Positions 1 to 7,608 of a stretch of 64,000 nucleotides of DNA are shown in pieces. Source of the stretch: CBDCTM01 sp965222005 (GTDB lineage: Bacteria > Bacteroidota > Bacteroidia > Chitinophagales > Saprospiraceae); NCBI GenBank assembly GCA_965222005.1, contig CBDCTM010000001.1, positions 1 through 64,000 on the forward strand, read 5' to 3'. Position 1 is the first letter of the stretch; each line of letters begins with the position of its first letter. Made by a program: the position numbers and the translations under genes. The notes beneath the pieces are model-generated. The model was not told the origin of the DNA. It worked only from the letters and a program-made list of their open reading frames with translations, and searched no databases.

Positions 1-132
1 TCTTTCCAACAGTGCGGATGCTGCAACAATAAGTTGCAATTTGAGTTTTGGATGATTATTTACAGCCATAAGTGCCGTCTTTATCCGGCTATATGATGGA
101 CGTGCGGTAACAACTACGGCAATTTTTCTCAT
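1..132 (-). CDS. neuC: UDP-GlcNAc 2-epimerase (hydrolysing), N-terminal part
   Basis: Only the first 44 codons are inside the window. The N-terminus reads MRKIAVVVTARPSYSRIK, with the first beta strand and the ARPSYSR-type loop typical of hydrolysing UDP-GlcNAc 2-epimerases of the NeuC/WecB fold, which release ManNAc-type sugars for nonulosonic acid synthesis. Its ATG overlaps the TGA of neuB (ATGA, 129-132), so the two are translationally coupled. That pairing supports the NeuC assignment over WecB or WbpI, but the catalytic part is not visible. Confidence 0.75.
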   Translation of the reverse strand, partial: MRKIAVVVTARPSYSRIKTALMAVNNHPKLKLQLIVAASALLER

Positions 133-1166
133 ATTAGGTCTTCACCTTTTAAAAAGTTCCACTTCTTTAATGGCCTGCTTGTGGACTTCCCAATAACATT
201 TTTAAAATCGGCTGTGGCAATACCCATTTTAGCAGGCTTTTTGGCTTCTAGGTCATCGAAAGTGAGGATATGACCTTTCGGCAGATCCTTATTGACGGCC
301 AGTGTTTTTTCAAATATCTTTTTTAGTTCTTCATAGTTCGACAGATCATTTTTATCTATAGGGCTTTCTAATGCTTTTTCAATGGCCCGTATCCCTTTCA
401 CCAGTTCGGCAATTTGATTGATTTCTAGAGAGGAAGTTGCATCCGGGCCAAACATACGCTTGTCAAACACGGCATGAAATTCTACTATTTGTGCGCCAAG
501 AGCTACGGCTGCAATTCCCGCATATATCTCTCCGGTATGCTCTGACAGGCCAATCGCAGCATCAGGGTATCGCTGTTTTAATTCTCCGATGACATTCAGC
601 CCCAGTCGGTCATAAGGTGTAGGATAGGCCGTTGTACACTGGAGGATGGAGAGTTCATTGCCATAGCTGCGCACAAAATCAACAGCCCTGTCTAGTTCGG
701 CATAAGAGCTCATCCCCGATGAAAGGATAATTGGCTTGCCGGTTTTGGCAATTTTTTCTAACATCAAAAAATTAGTCACTTCTCCTGACCCAATTTTATA
801 CCGCTTTATACCCACATCTTCCAACAAATCAACAGCTGCCTGCGAAAATGGCGATGACATAAATTCTACCCCTGCTTCATCACAGTGCTGTTTAATACCG
901 AGCCATTGCGTTTTGGTAAAGCCCATCCGCTTCCAGTAGGCAAACCGAGTATCATCTTCATAGCTAAATCTAACCCGAAAAGGTTCAGCTATGCTGCTTT
1001 CCGCTTCCGCAATATGGGTTTGGAACTTAATAGCATCTACACCCGCTTTGGCAATGGCATCTATATAAGAGTGGAGAATGCCCAGGCTACCGTCGTGAGC
1101 CTGGCCTATTTCAGCAATAAGCAAGGTCTTATGGCATTTTACGGGTTTCGACTTTTGCTTAAGCAT
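129..1166 (-). CDS. neuB: N-acetylneuraminate synthase family protein (NeuB-like)
   Basis: 345 aa, normal length for the family. The N-terminal TIM-barrel (about residues 15-270) starts with LLIAEIGQAHDGS and contains AGVDAIKFQTH; both are hallmarks of NeuB-type condensing enzymes, which join phosphoenolpyruvate to a ManNAc-like sugar. The last ~60 residues form an antifreeze-like SAF domain (LAVNKDLPKGHILTFDDLEAKKP). It overlaps wlbA by 8 nt upstream and neuC by 4 nt downstream. The product could be neuraminic, legionaminic or another nonulosonic acid; the window does not contain the genes that would decide this. Predicted cytoplasmic. Confidence 0.88.
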   Translation of the reverse strand: MLKQKSKPVKCHKTLLIAEIGQAHDGSLGILHSYIDAIAKAGVDAIKFQTHIAEAESSIAEPFRVRFSYEDDTRFAYWKRMGFTKTQWLGIKQHCDEAGVEFMSSPFSQAAVDLLEDVGIKRYKIGSGEVTNFLMLEKIAKTGKPIILSSGMSSYAELDRAVDFVRSYGNELSILQCTTAYPTPYDRLGLNVIGELKQRYPDAAIGLSEHTGEIYAGIAAVALGAQIVEFHAVFDKRMFGPDATSSLEINQIAELVKGIRAIEKALESPIDKNDLSNYEELKKIFEKTLAVNKDLPKGHILTFDDLEAKKPAKMGIATADFKNVIGKSTSRPLKKWNFLKGEDLI

Positions 1167-2055
1167 GTGCTCTGATATTCTTTGTCAAATTAATGGCTGC
1201 GCCGGAGGATTCTATACCAAACCCTCTCCCTTCCAGTATGTTTTGGTAACTAAGGGTATGTAAATCTGAAAAACCTTTGCTGAAATCTATTTTATCTCCT
1301 TCTACGCGAAGCGCGCGAAATGTTCGGGCATTCGCGTTTTTTGCCGTCGCCGGCAAATCATTGCTGTCAATACTTAGCAGCCATTGTACTTTGGCCTTCT
1401 CCAGATACAACACACCTGAAGCTCTTACTGCTCCATATTCTTTTACCTCACTCTTTCTAACATCTCCAAAAATCCAAATCAGTATATCAAAAAAATGTAT
1501 CCCAATATTGGTTGCTATCCCTCCTGATTTTTGAATATCTCCTTTCCAGCTGTAGTGATACCATTTGCCTCTAGCTGTTATATATTGAAGACTTACATCA
1601 TAGATTTTATCTGTCGGGCCATTATCAATTTTTTCTTTAAGAGCAATGATGTTATGATGCAGCCTGAGTTGCAAGATGCTATAAACTGTTCCCGGATATT
1701 CCTTTTCTAACTCCTCCAGCGCATCCAGATTCCACGGGTTCAGCACAATCGGTTTCTCACAGATCACATTCGCCCCGATCCGCAATCCAAACCGAATATG
1801 TGCATCGTGTAAATAATTGGGCGAACAGATCGACACATAGTCAATCGGCGTCCCTTTTCTTCTCAACATCTCTAAATGCCGGTCGAAGCGCTCAAACTCC
1901 GTAAAGAAATCAGCTTCCGGAAAATAGCTGTCAATGATGCCTACTGAATCAAACGGATCCATCGCTGCTACCAGGTTGTTCCCTGTTTCTTTGATGGCCT
2001 TCATGTGGCGTGGAGCAATGTAGCCAGCGGCGCCAATCAGGGCAAAATTTTTCAT
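1159..2055 (-). CDS. wlbA: Gfo/Idh/MocA oxidoreductase, WlbA/WbpB-like UDP-HexNAcA 3-dehydrogenase
   Basis: 298 aa with an N-terminal Rossmann fold (FALIGAAGYIAPRHMKAI) and the EKP motif (CEKPIVLNPWNLDALEELE, about residues 99-117) of the Gfo/Idh/MocA family. The WlbA/WbpB branch oxidises C3 of UDP-GlcNAcA. The neighbourhood fits: an aminotransferase (wlbC) and an acetyltransferase (wlbB) for the next two steps lie just upstream in the same operon, and a UDP-HexNAc 6-dehydrogenase heads it. One S23-type ORF separates it from wlbB. Substrate is inferred from context. Confidence 0.8.
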   Translation of the reverse strand: MKNFALIGAAGYIAPRHMKAIKETGNNLVAAMDPFDSVGIIDSYFPEADFFTEFERFDRHLEMLRRKGTPIDYVSICSPNYLHDAHIRFGLRIGANVICEKPIVLNPWNLDALEELEKEYPGTVYSILQLRLHHNIIALKEKIDNGPTDKIYDVSLQYITARGKWYHYSWKGDIQKSGGIATNIGIHFFDILIWIFGDVRKSEVKEYGAVRASGVLYLEKAKVQWLLSIDSNDLPATAKNANARTFRALRVEGDKIDFSKGFSDLHTLSYQNILEGRGFGIESSGAAINLTKNIRAHA

Positions 2056-2066
2056 TTATTATTAAT

Positions 2067-2092
2067 GTAGAGTTGTAGAGTTGTAGAGTTGA
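2067..2092. repeat. GTAGAGTT phrase repeat, inverted partner of the 2506-2656 array
   Basis: Three copies of GTAGAGTT in tandem. The 15-mer GAGTTGTAGAGTTGT (2070-2084) is the exact reverse complement of ACAACTCTACAACTC at 2555-2569 and in each later 32-bp unit. The two repeats thus flank the S23 ORF at 2116-2478 as an inverted pair. Confidence 0.75.
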
Positions 2093-2115
2093 TTAGTTGA
2101 AAGATGTTACAACGT

Positions 2116-2478
2116 TCATTTCAATTTTTTGTGGTAAGCGTTTATTTTATTTGAGAGCTCTTCAATGTCACTTCTAAATTGGTTTAGTTTTTCAATGTCT
2201 AAAAAGTCTAATTTATTTGCTATAATTAGAAAATTTAAAGTTTCCATAAGAGAACTATAAGCAATCTGGAAAAATCTTGCTTTATCCTTACTCGATAACC
2301 TTGAAGCACCTTCAGCTATATTTGCTGAAACAGAGTTTGCTGCTCTTCTAATCTGACTTGTAACTCCAAACTTTTCTTCAGAAGGAAAAGCACCAGAGAC
2401 TTTATATATTTTTACAGTTAAATCAACACTTAGCTCCCAGATCGTTAATTTCTCAAATGGGTATTTATGATTAGACAC
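2116..2478 (-). CDS. Four-helix-bundle S23 protein (23S rRNA intervening-sequence family)
   Basis: 120 aa, typical length for the family. Diagnostic pieces are FEKLTIWELSVDLTVKIYKVSGAFP, cut here as FEKLTIWELS near the N-terminus, then QIRRAANSVSANIAEGA in the second helix, and RFFQIAYSSLMETLNFLI in the third. The family was first found in ORFs inside 23S rRNA intervening sequences and is related in fold to Avd of diversity-generating retroelements; its molecular role is unknown. Here it sits inside a sugar operon, in the operon's direction, and has no obvious connection to it. Low-complexity inverted repeats flank it (2067-2092 and 2506-2656). A second S23 domain lies 650 bp away. Confidence 0.9.
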   Translation of the reverse strand: MSNHKYPFEKLTIWELSVDLTVKIYKVSGAFPSEEKFGVTSQIRRAANSVSANIAEGASRLSSKDKARFFQIAYSSLMETLNFLIIANKLDFLDIEKLNQFRSDIEELSNKINAYHKKLK

Positions 2479-2505
2479 TATATCTGTTTAATTAAATTAA
2501 GTATA

Positions 2506-2656
2506 AACAACTTCACAACTCAACAACTTCACAACTCAACAACTCAACAACTTCACAACTCTACAACTCAACAACTCAACAACTTCACAACTCTACAACT
2601 CAACAACTCAACAACTTCACAACTCTACAACTCAACAACTCAACAACTTCACAACC
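2506..2656. repeat. Tandem 32-bp repeat built from AACAACTC-type 8-mers
   Basis: Three full 32-bp units begin at 2546, 2578 and 2610. They are preceded by a 16-bp and a 24-bp partial unit (2506, 2522) and followed by a 15-bp partial unit ending near 2656. Each unit is made of 8-mers such as AACAACTT, CACAACTC, TACAACTC and AACAACTC. The stop codon of the S23-WlbB fusion gene (TGA, 2634..2632) lies inside the array, so repeat copy number does not change the protein but repeat phase would. Confidence 0.92.
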
Positions 2657-3681
2657 CTCCCCTCTTCCAGTCGATAATTTTCTTTACTTTCAGGACAAGT
2701 CGCCTCTCCATTTTCCTTGAACTCTAGCCGATGCCCATATTCACTCATCCAGCCTATTTGCCGGGCCGGATTGCCTACCACTAAGGCGTAAGAAGGAACG
2801 TATTTAGTAACTACTGCCCCCGCTCCAATAAAGGCATACTCGCCGATATCATTGCCACATACAATGGTCGCATTGGCACCTATCGAAGCTCCTCTCCCCA
2901 CACGTGTCTTGGCATATTGTCCCCTGCGATTTACAGCACTCCGCGGGTTGATGATATTGGTGAAAACCATTGATGGGCCTAAAAAAACATCATCTTCGCA
3001 AGTTACTCCGGTATAAATGGATACATTGTTTTGCACTTTTACGTTGTTGCCCAACACCACCTCCGGCGATATTACTACGTTTTGACCAATATTGCAGCTT
3101 TTACCTATTCGGCAATTCGGCATGATGTGGCTGAAGTGCCAGATCTTTGTGCCAGCTCCTATTTCACAACCTTCATCAATGACGGCTGTTTCGTGGGCGA
3201 AGAAATGGGATAGTGAATCGGGGATTTGAGGATTTGAAGAGTTGAGATGTTGGGCAGAAAAGTTGATTGCTTGAGAAGATGAATTGGTGGTGTTATATTC
3301 TACAGTATCTTCTTTCACCTTTGATAATTGAGTTCTTTTTAAACTGTTTAATTTATTGCTTATCTCTTCGATGATTTTTCGGAGCTCATTCAATTGAGCT
3401 ATAGAAAGAAAACCTAATTTTTCGGAGAGGATAATTTGATTTAATAATTCCATTGTGCTGGAATAGGCAATTTCAGTAAACCTTGCCTGTTCTTTAAATG
3501 AGGTACGTGAGCTACCCTCAGCTAAATTAGAAGATATTGAAATGGAAGCTCTTCTCATTTGATTGATTATACCATACTTTTCTTCTCGAGGAAAATCATT
3601 GGTAATCTTATACACAAGTTGTGCAAGGTATATGGCACGATCCCAAACATCTAGTTTTTCAAAATAATAAGTATAAGTCAT
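2632..3681 (-). CDS. wlbB: Fusion: S23 four-helix bundle + WlbB/WbpD-type hexapeptide N-acetyltransferase
   Basis: 349 aa. Residues 1-113 are a full S23 domain (YYFEKLDVWDRAIYLAQ, MRRASISISSNLAEGS, RFTEIAYSSTMELLNQ). Residues 114-160 are a Ser/Asn/Gln-rich linker. From about 162 (FFAHETAVIDEGCEIGAG) a left-handed beta-helix acetyltransferase of WlbB/WbpD type begins, with repeated I-G-x-x-x-x-I hexads and the late GNPARQIGW motif. WlbB acetylates the 3-amino group of UDP-GlcNAc3NA and is normally a stand-alone protein of about 190-200 aa. No in-frame ATG, GTG or TTG exists between the linker's inverted repeat and the beta-helix, so the acetyltransferase appears to depend on the S23 start; one in-frame GTG lies inside the S23 unit at 3318. 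The 3' end runs into the 32-bp repeat array. Confidence 0.85.
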   Translation of the reverse strand: MTYTYYFEKLDVWDRAIYLAQLVYKITNDFPREEKYGIINQMRRASISISSNLAEGSSRTSFKEQARFTEIAYSSTMELLNQIILSEKLGFLSIAQLNELRKIIEEISNKLNSLKRTQLSKVKEDTVEYNTTNSSSQAINFSAQHLNSSNPQIPDSLSHFFAHETAVIDEGCEIGAGTKIWHFSHIMPNCRIGKSCNIGQNVVISPEVVLGNNVKVQNNVSIYTGVTCEDDVFLGPSMVFTNIINPRSAVNRRGQYAKTRVGRGASIGANATIVCGNDIGEYAFIGAGAVVTKYVPSYALVVGNPARQIGWMSEYGHRLEFKENGEATCPESKENYRLEEGRVVKLLSC

Positions 3682-3706
3682 TTCAATTTAAGCTCAACTC
3701 TTCAAA
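3233..3706. repeat. Inverted-repeat-bounded S23 unit (14-bp arms)
   Basis: TTTGAAGAGTTGAG at 3233-3246 is the exact reverse complement of CTCAACTCTTCAAA at 3693-3706. The arms bracket the S23 domain, its start codon (3681) and most of the linker of the fusion gene. The layout matches 23S rRNA intervening sequences, where inverted arms form a stem and the S23 ORF lies in the loop. Whether this is a mobile unit is inference. Confidence 0.7.
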
Positions 3707-3722
3707 CACTCGCTTCTCCAAA

Positions 3723-4877
3723 TCATCCAAAAAATCCTACTACCTTCTGAATAATAAATTCCAACACCTCCTCTCCCATCTCCGTATGAATCGGCAAAGA
3801 AATTACCTCCCGGCAAAGTGCTTCGGTATGCTCCAGCTCAAAGCCTGCCTTCACATAGCCCTTAAAAGCTTCCTGCTTGTACAATGGTACGGGATAATAA
3901 ATACCACATGGAATACCTTGCTCATTTAAATATGCTTTCAAGGAATCCCGCCTCCCATCCTTCACTCTGAGCGTGTATTGATGAAATACATGTGTTGAAT
4001 TCAGCTGCCGGCGGGGTATTTGTAAAGAGTCAATACCGGCAAAGGCTTCGTCGTATCGGGCCGCTACTGCCTGGCGGGCCGCAGCATAGTCGTTCAGATA
4101 ACTCAGCTTTACGTCCAGTATGGCAGCTTGTATGCTGTCCAGACGCGAGTTGCAACCAATCATTGAATGGTAGTAGCGCTTTTTTTGGCCGTGATTAGCA
4201 ATCATCCGGATTCGCTCGGCAAGCGCATCGTCATTGGTGAATAGTGCTCCGCCATCTCCATAGCAGCCTAGGTTTTTGGAAGGGAAGAAGGAAGTGGTGC
4301 CAACGTGGCCAATGGTACCGGCTTTGTGCTTCTCGCCATTCGAAAAGGTGTATGTTGCACCAATTGCCTGGGCGTTGTCTTCCAATACAAACAAACCATG
4401 CTGACGGGCAAATTGGACAATTGGCTCTAAGTCCGTGCTTTGCCCAAACAAATGCACTGGTACAATAGCTTTGGTACGGGGGCTAACAGCAAGCTCAAGC
4501 AAGTCCAGCCGGGTATTGAAGGTGTCAGGATCTACATCCACCATCACAGGCTGGAGGTTGAGCAAACCAATTACTTCAGCAGTAGCTACATAGGTGAATG
4601 CAGGCACGATAACTTCGTCGCCCGGCTTCAATCCGAGCGCCATCAAAGCAATTTGTAGCGCATCTGTGCCATTGGCACAACCGATCACATGCTTGACGCC
4701 CAGATAATCAGCCAGATTAGATTCAAAGGATTGAACTGCAGGGCCTTTGATGAATTTGGCACTAGCTACGACATCCAAAATGGCCTTGTCAATGGCCGGT
4801 TTGATTTTTTGATACTGGCCAATCAAATCGACCATATGTATTTTTTGCTTTTGTTCGACGGAATGGTGGTTGGTCAT
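3723..4877 (-). CDS. wlbC: DegT/DnrJ/EryC1 aminotransferase, WlbC/WbpE-like
   Basis: 384 aa, family length. PLP-dependent sugar aminotransferase fold: GCANGTDALQIAL near residue 70, the PxFTYVATAE segment, VLEDNAQAIGA for the cofactor Asp, and the Schiff-base lysine in TSFFPSKNLGCYGDGGA (about residue 190). The WlbC/WbpE group transfers an amino group from glutamate to UDP-3-keto-GlcNAcA, the step between WlbA and WlbB, both encoded next to it. The annotated ATG overlaps the TGA of the upstream epimerase (4874-4877), which supports this start over an internal Met at residue 16. Confidence 0.88.
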   Translation of the reverse strand: MTNHHSVEQKQKIHMVDLIGQYQKIKPAIDKAILDVVASAKFIKGPAVQSFESNLADYLGVKHVIGCANGTDALQIALMALGLKPGDEVIVPAFTYVATAEVIGLLNLQPVMVDVDPDTFNTRLDLLELAVSPRTKAIVPVHLFGQSTDLEPIVQFARQHGLFVLEDNAQAIGATYTFSNGEKHKAGTIGHVGTTSFFPSKNLGCYGDGGALFTNDDALAERIRMIANHGQKKRYYHSMIGCNSRLDSIQAAILDVKLSYLNDYAAARQAVAARYDEAFAGIDSLQIPRRQLNSTHVFHQYTLRVKDGRRDSLKAYLNEQGIPCGIYYPVPLYKQEAFKGYVKAGFELEHTEALCREVISLPIHTEMGEEVLEFIIQKVVGFFG

Positions 4878-5908
4878 GTGAACAAATCGTCTTTAGAATA
4901 GGCGATATACCATTCGGCAAAAGATTTTAAGCCTTTTCGAATGGAGGTTTGAGGTTCGTATCCGAAATCGTTTTTTAATTCTGTCACATCTGCGTAGGTA
5001 TTTTCTACATCTCCAGGCTGCATAGGATGCCACTCTTTTTCGGCTTTTTTGCCAATAGCTTGTTCCATTTCCTCTATAAATTCGAGTAAATTGACCGGCT
5101 TGCTATTACCGATGTTGTAAATTTTGTACAGGGGTGCTAAAGCTTGCGTGTTTTCCATCCTTTTGTGCAAAACCTGAGTCATTCCTCCCACTATGTCGCC
5201 TACATAGGTGAAGTCTCTACTCATGTTGCCTTTGTTGAAAACCTTTATTGGCTCTCCGTTTAAGATCGCTTTGGCAAATAGCATGGCAGCCATATCTGGT
5301 CGGCCCCATTCTCCATAAACAGTGAAAAAGCGCAGCCCGATTGTAGGTATCCCGAATAGGTGGCTGTAGGTATGTGCCATCAATTCATTCGATTTCTTTG
5401 TAGCAGCATACAATGAGATTGGGCGATCTACATTTTCAGATGTCTTAAAGGGAATGTTCTTGCTGTTACCGTACACGGATGAACTACTCGCGTAAATCAA
5501 AAGTTTTACAGGATGGTGGCGGCAAGCTTCCAGTAGTTTGGCAAAAGCTACAATATTGCTCTGGATATAAGTATCTGGTTGTTCAATACTATAGCGAACT
5601 CCCGCTTGAGCCGCCATGTGGAATACGACTTCAAATTTTTCTGAGGCAAATAACTCACTCAGCTTTGCCCGCTCTTCTATGTCCATTTTAAAAAAGCGAA
5701 AATCACTTAGCCGGCTTTTTATTTCTTGTTTGCCCATTGCTATTTCATAGGCATCTATTCCTAGTTCGTTGAGCCGCGCCAGCTTCAGCCGGACATCATA
5801 ATAATGGTTTAAATTATCAACACCTACCACTTCGTGTCCTTCCTCAAGCAATTGTTTCGAAAGGTGATACCCAATAAAACCTGCTGCTCCGGTAACTAAT
5901 ATTTTCAC
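4874..5908 (-). CDS. NAD-dependent UDP-glucuronate 4-epimerase-like SDR
   Basis: 344 aa from a GTG start. Extended SDR with KILVTGAAGFIGYHL at the N-terminus (GxxGxxG), then HMAAQAGVRYSIEQP, SSSSVYG and YAATKKSNEL (catalytic Tyr-x-x-x-Lys), matching the GAE/CapI/LspL group that interconverts UDP-GlcA and UDP-GalA. The longer frame opens with 23 residues that overlap the upstream gene and lack conservation. The GTG at 5908 lies one base after the upstream TGA (TGA-A-GTG), so it is the likely start by translational coupling. It also overlaps wlbC by 4 nt at its 3' end. The substrate could equally be a UDP-HexNAcA. Confidence 0.82.
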   Translation of the reverse strand: MKILVTGAAGFIGYHLSKQLLEEGHEVVGVDNLNHYYDVRLKLARLNELGIDAYEIAMGKQEIKSRLSDFRFFKMDIEERAKLSELFASEKFEVVFHMAAQAGVRYSIEQPDTYIQSNIVAFAKLLEACRHHPVKLLIYASSSSVYGNSKNIPFKTSENVDRPISLYAATKKSNELMAHTYSHLFGIPTIGLRFFTVYGEWGRPDMAAMLFAKAILNGEPIKVFNKGNMSRDFTYVGDIVGGMTQVLHKRMENTQALAPLYKIYNIGNSKPVNLLEFIEEMEQAIGKKAEKEWHPMQPGDVENTYADVTELKNDFGYEPQTSIRKGLKSFAEWYIAYSKDDLFT

Positions 5909-5909
5909 T

Positions 5910-6926
5910 TCAGACTTGCTCTCTTTTCCCGTGATAGAATTGTTCGGCATACCATGCAAAAACCTTCCGTAGCCCATCTCGAACCTTCATTTCCGGCTCA
6001 TACGCTAAAAGTCGTTGTGCCTTGGAAATGTCAGCCAGGCTATGCTTCACATCCCCGGGGCGGGGTGGTCCATAATCAGGTAGCTGTTCCGAATGAGCCA
6101 GCTCTCTCAGATAGTGATAGAGTTCATTAATGGAAATGCGTTCTCCACAGGCAATGTTGTACACTTGATTCACTGCATTTTTATCTTCAACAAATAACGC
6201 TTTCACATTGGCTTGCACGGCATTACTCACGTATGTGAAATCTCTACTTTGCTCCCCGTCACCATTGATCCTGGCCGTTTGATTATAAAGCAATGCTTGT
6301 GCAAAGAGTGGGATCACGGCCGCATAAGCGCCATTGGGATCTTGCCGGGGCCCAAAGACATTGAAGTAGCGCAAACCTATAAATTCCAAACCATACAATT
6401 TGCCATAAACATTGGCGTAAAGCTCATTGACCAACTTGCTGACGGCATAGGGAGATATGGGTGAGCCCACTTTGTCCTCCTGTTTTGGTAGCTCTTTGCT
6501 ATCACCATAGGTAGAGGAAGATGCCGCATACACTATGCGTTTGATCCCACATTCTTTGGCTGCGGTGAAAATATTGAGGGTGCCGGTGATGTTGACATTA
6601 TTGGTAGTCAAAGGCGATTTGATCGAGCGGGGTACCGAACCGAGCGCTGCCTGATGACAAACCAGATCGACTTGCTTGCAAACATCCAGGCAAGTGTTGA
6701 AATCGGTTATGTCGCCCCATACAAATTCAAAATCCGGGTGCTTTAAAAAAGGTTCGATGTTTTGGCGGTTGCCGGTAGAGAGGTTGTCCAAAACGATCAC
6801 TTGCCCCACCCGCTCTTCTTCAAGCAAAGCTCCCACAATATTGGAGCCGATAAATCCCGCGCCACCTGTTACCAGGATGTTCTTCTTTGTGTTCGTATGC
6901 ATATTGCCAAGACTTGTTTTTGGCAC
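5910..6926 (-). CDS. wbpP: UDP-N-acetylglucosamine 4-epimerase, WbpP/TviC type SDR
   Basis: 338 aa extended SDR. NILVTGGAGFIGSNI is the NAD site. HQAALGSVPRSIKSPLTT is very characteristic of WbpP/TviC, whose Ser-Val-Pro-Arg-Ser loop favours N-acetylated UDP-sugars; YAVSKLVNE is the catalytic Tyr-Lys. The likely role is UDP-GlcNAc(A) to UDP-GalNAc(A), working with the TviB-like dehydrogenase upstream. An alternative start is Met9 (6902), with a closer match to family N-termini. A dense hairpin region separates it from upxY. Confidence 0.87.
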   Translation of the reverse strand: MPKTSLGNMHTNTKKNILVTGGAGFIGSNIVGALLEEERVGQVIVLDNLSTGNRQNIEPFLKHPDFEFVWGDITDFNTCLDVCKQVDLVCHQAALGSVPRSIKSPLTTNNVNITGTLNIFTAAKECGIKRIVYAASSSTYGDSKELPKQEDKVGSPISPYAVSKLVNELYANVYGKLYGLEFIGLRYFNVFGPRQDPNGAYAAVIPLFAQALLYNQTARINGDGEQSRDFTYVSNAVQANVKALFVEDKNAVNQVYNIACGERISINELYHYLRELAHSEQLPDYGPPRPGDVKHSLADISKAQRLLAYEPEMKVRDGLRKVFAWYAEQFYHGKREQV

Positions 6927-6946
6927 CGTCCGCAGAGTGTCGATAC

Positions 6947-7043
6947 GGCTTCGCCAACGATAAGTCGCACTTATCGGCCAGGGATTTTCAGGTTCCCTGA
7001 AAACATAAACTTATGTTTGCTGAACAGCTTTCGCCAATCAGCA
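6947..7043. repeat. Cluster of short perfect hairpins between upxY and wbpP
   Basis: Within about 97 bp there are: GGC-TTC-GCC (6947-6955); CGATAAGT/ACTTATCG with a CGC loop (6958-6976); TTTTCAGG/CCTGAAAA with a TTC loop (6985-7003); AAACATAA/TTATGTTT with a 2-nt loop (7001-7018); and TGCTGA/TCAGCA (7018-7043). Three are perfect 8-bp stems placed nearly end to end. No run of T follows any of them on the transcribed (minus) strand, so a plain terminator is unlikely. RNA processing, mRNA stabilisation or an antitermination target are possible roles. Confidence 0.8.
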
Positions 7044-7598
7044 TTAATGCATGGCCACAGGCCGATGCAGCTTGCGAAGGGCATCCGGATGGACAGTCAT
7101 CCGCAAGGAATATCCCAGATGTTCCAGGTCTATTGTAAAATGCTTTTTGTCTTGAATTTGTATGAGTCGGCCTTTCAACCCGGTCAGGTTACCAGAAATG
7201 ATCTCTACCCAATCTCCTTCGCTGTAAGTAGTTTTTTCGACATTCACCTCTATCCCTTCTCCGAGAATACGTTTTAACAGCTGGATTTCTGCGTCGGGAA
7301 TGGCTAGTAGATTTTTAGAGAATCGGACAAAGTTGAGCACCTGTTCTGTTTCCAGCACACGGACATACTCTGCCTTTGTGATTTTTACAAATATATAGCA
7401 GCTAATGAGCGGCAACTCAACTATTTTGCGCTTCCGCGTATATTGACGAACCAGCCTTTGAATAGGTAAATAAACGGTGATCTGCTTGCTTTGCAATTGC
7501 CGCAGAGCATACTTTTCCCGCTTGTATGGCGTGTAAACCGCAAACCAACGTGGCTCTTTTTCGTCCAGTTGGTTGACATATTCGCTCAGGTCATTCAT
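7044..7598 (-). CDS. UpxY/RfaH-type NusG-family transcription antiterminator
   Basis: 184 aa. The NusG N-terminal domain starts WFAVYTPYKREKYALRQLQ and includes LPLISCYIFVKI; the C-terminal KOW segment is GDWVEIISGNLTGLKGRLIQ. This is the specialised NusG paralogue class (UpxY in Bacteroides, RfaH in enterobacteria) that keeps RNA polymerase elongating through long polysaccharide operons. Start chosen at ATG 7598, ten bases after the tviB stop; the longer frame would run back into tviB. UpxY genes usually come first in their operon, but here it is second, after tviB. Confidence 0.87.
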   Translation of the reverse strand: MNDLSEYVNQLDEKEPRWFAVYTPYKREKYALRQLQSKQITVYLPIQRLVRQYTRKRKIVELPLISCYIFVKITKAEYVRVLETEQVLNFVRFSKNLLAIPDAEIQLLKRILGEGIEVNVEKTTYSEGDWVEIISGNLTGLKGRLIQIQDKKHFTIDLEHLGYSLRMTVHPDALRKLHRPVAMH

Positions 7599-7608
7599 AG
7601 CATATTTA

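Noticed and set aside
2467..2727. 86-codon plus-strand open frame
   Set aside because: It is the translation of the 32-bp tandem repeat (TTQQLHNS-type protein repeat) and overlaps the real wlbB end.
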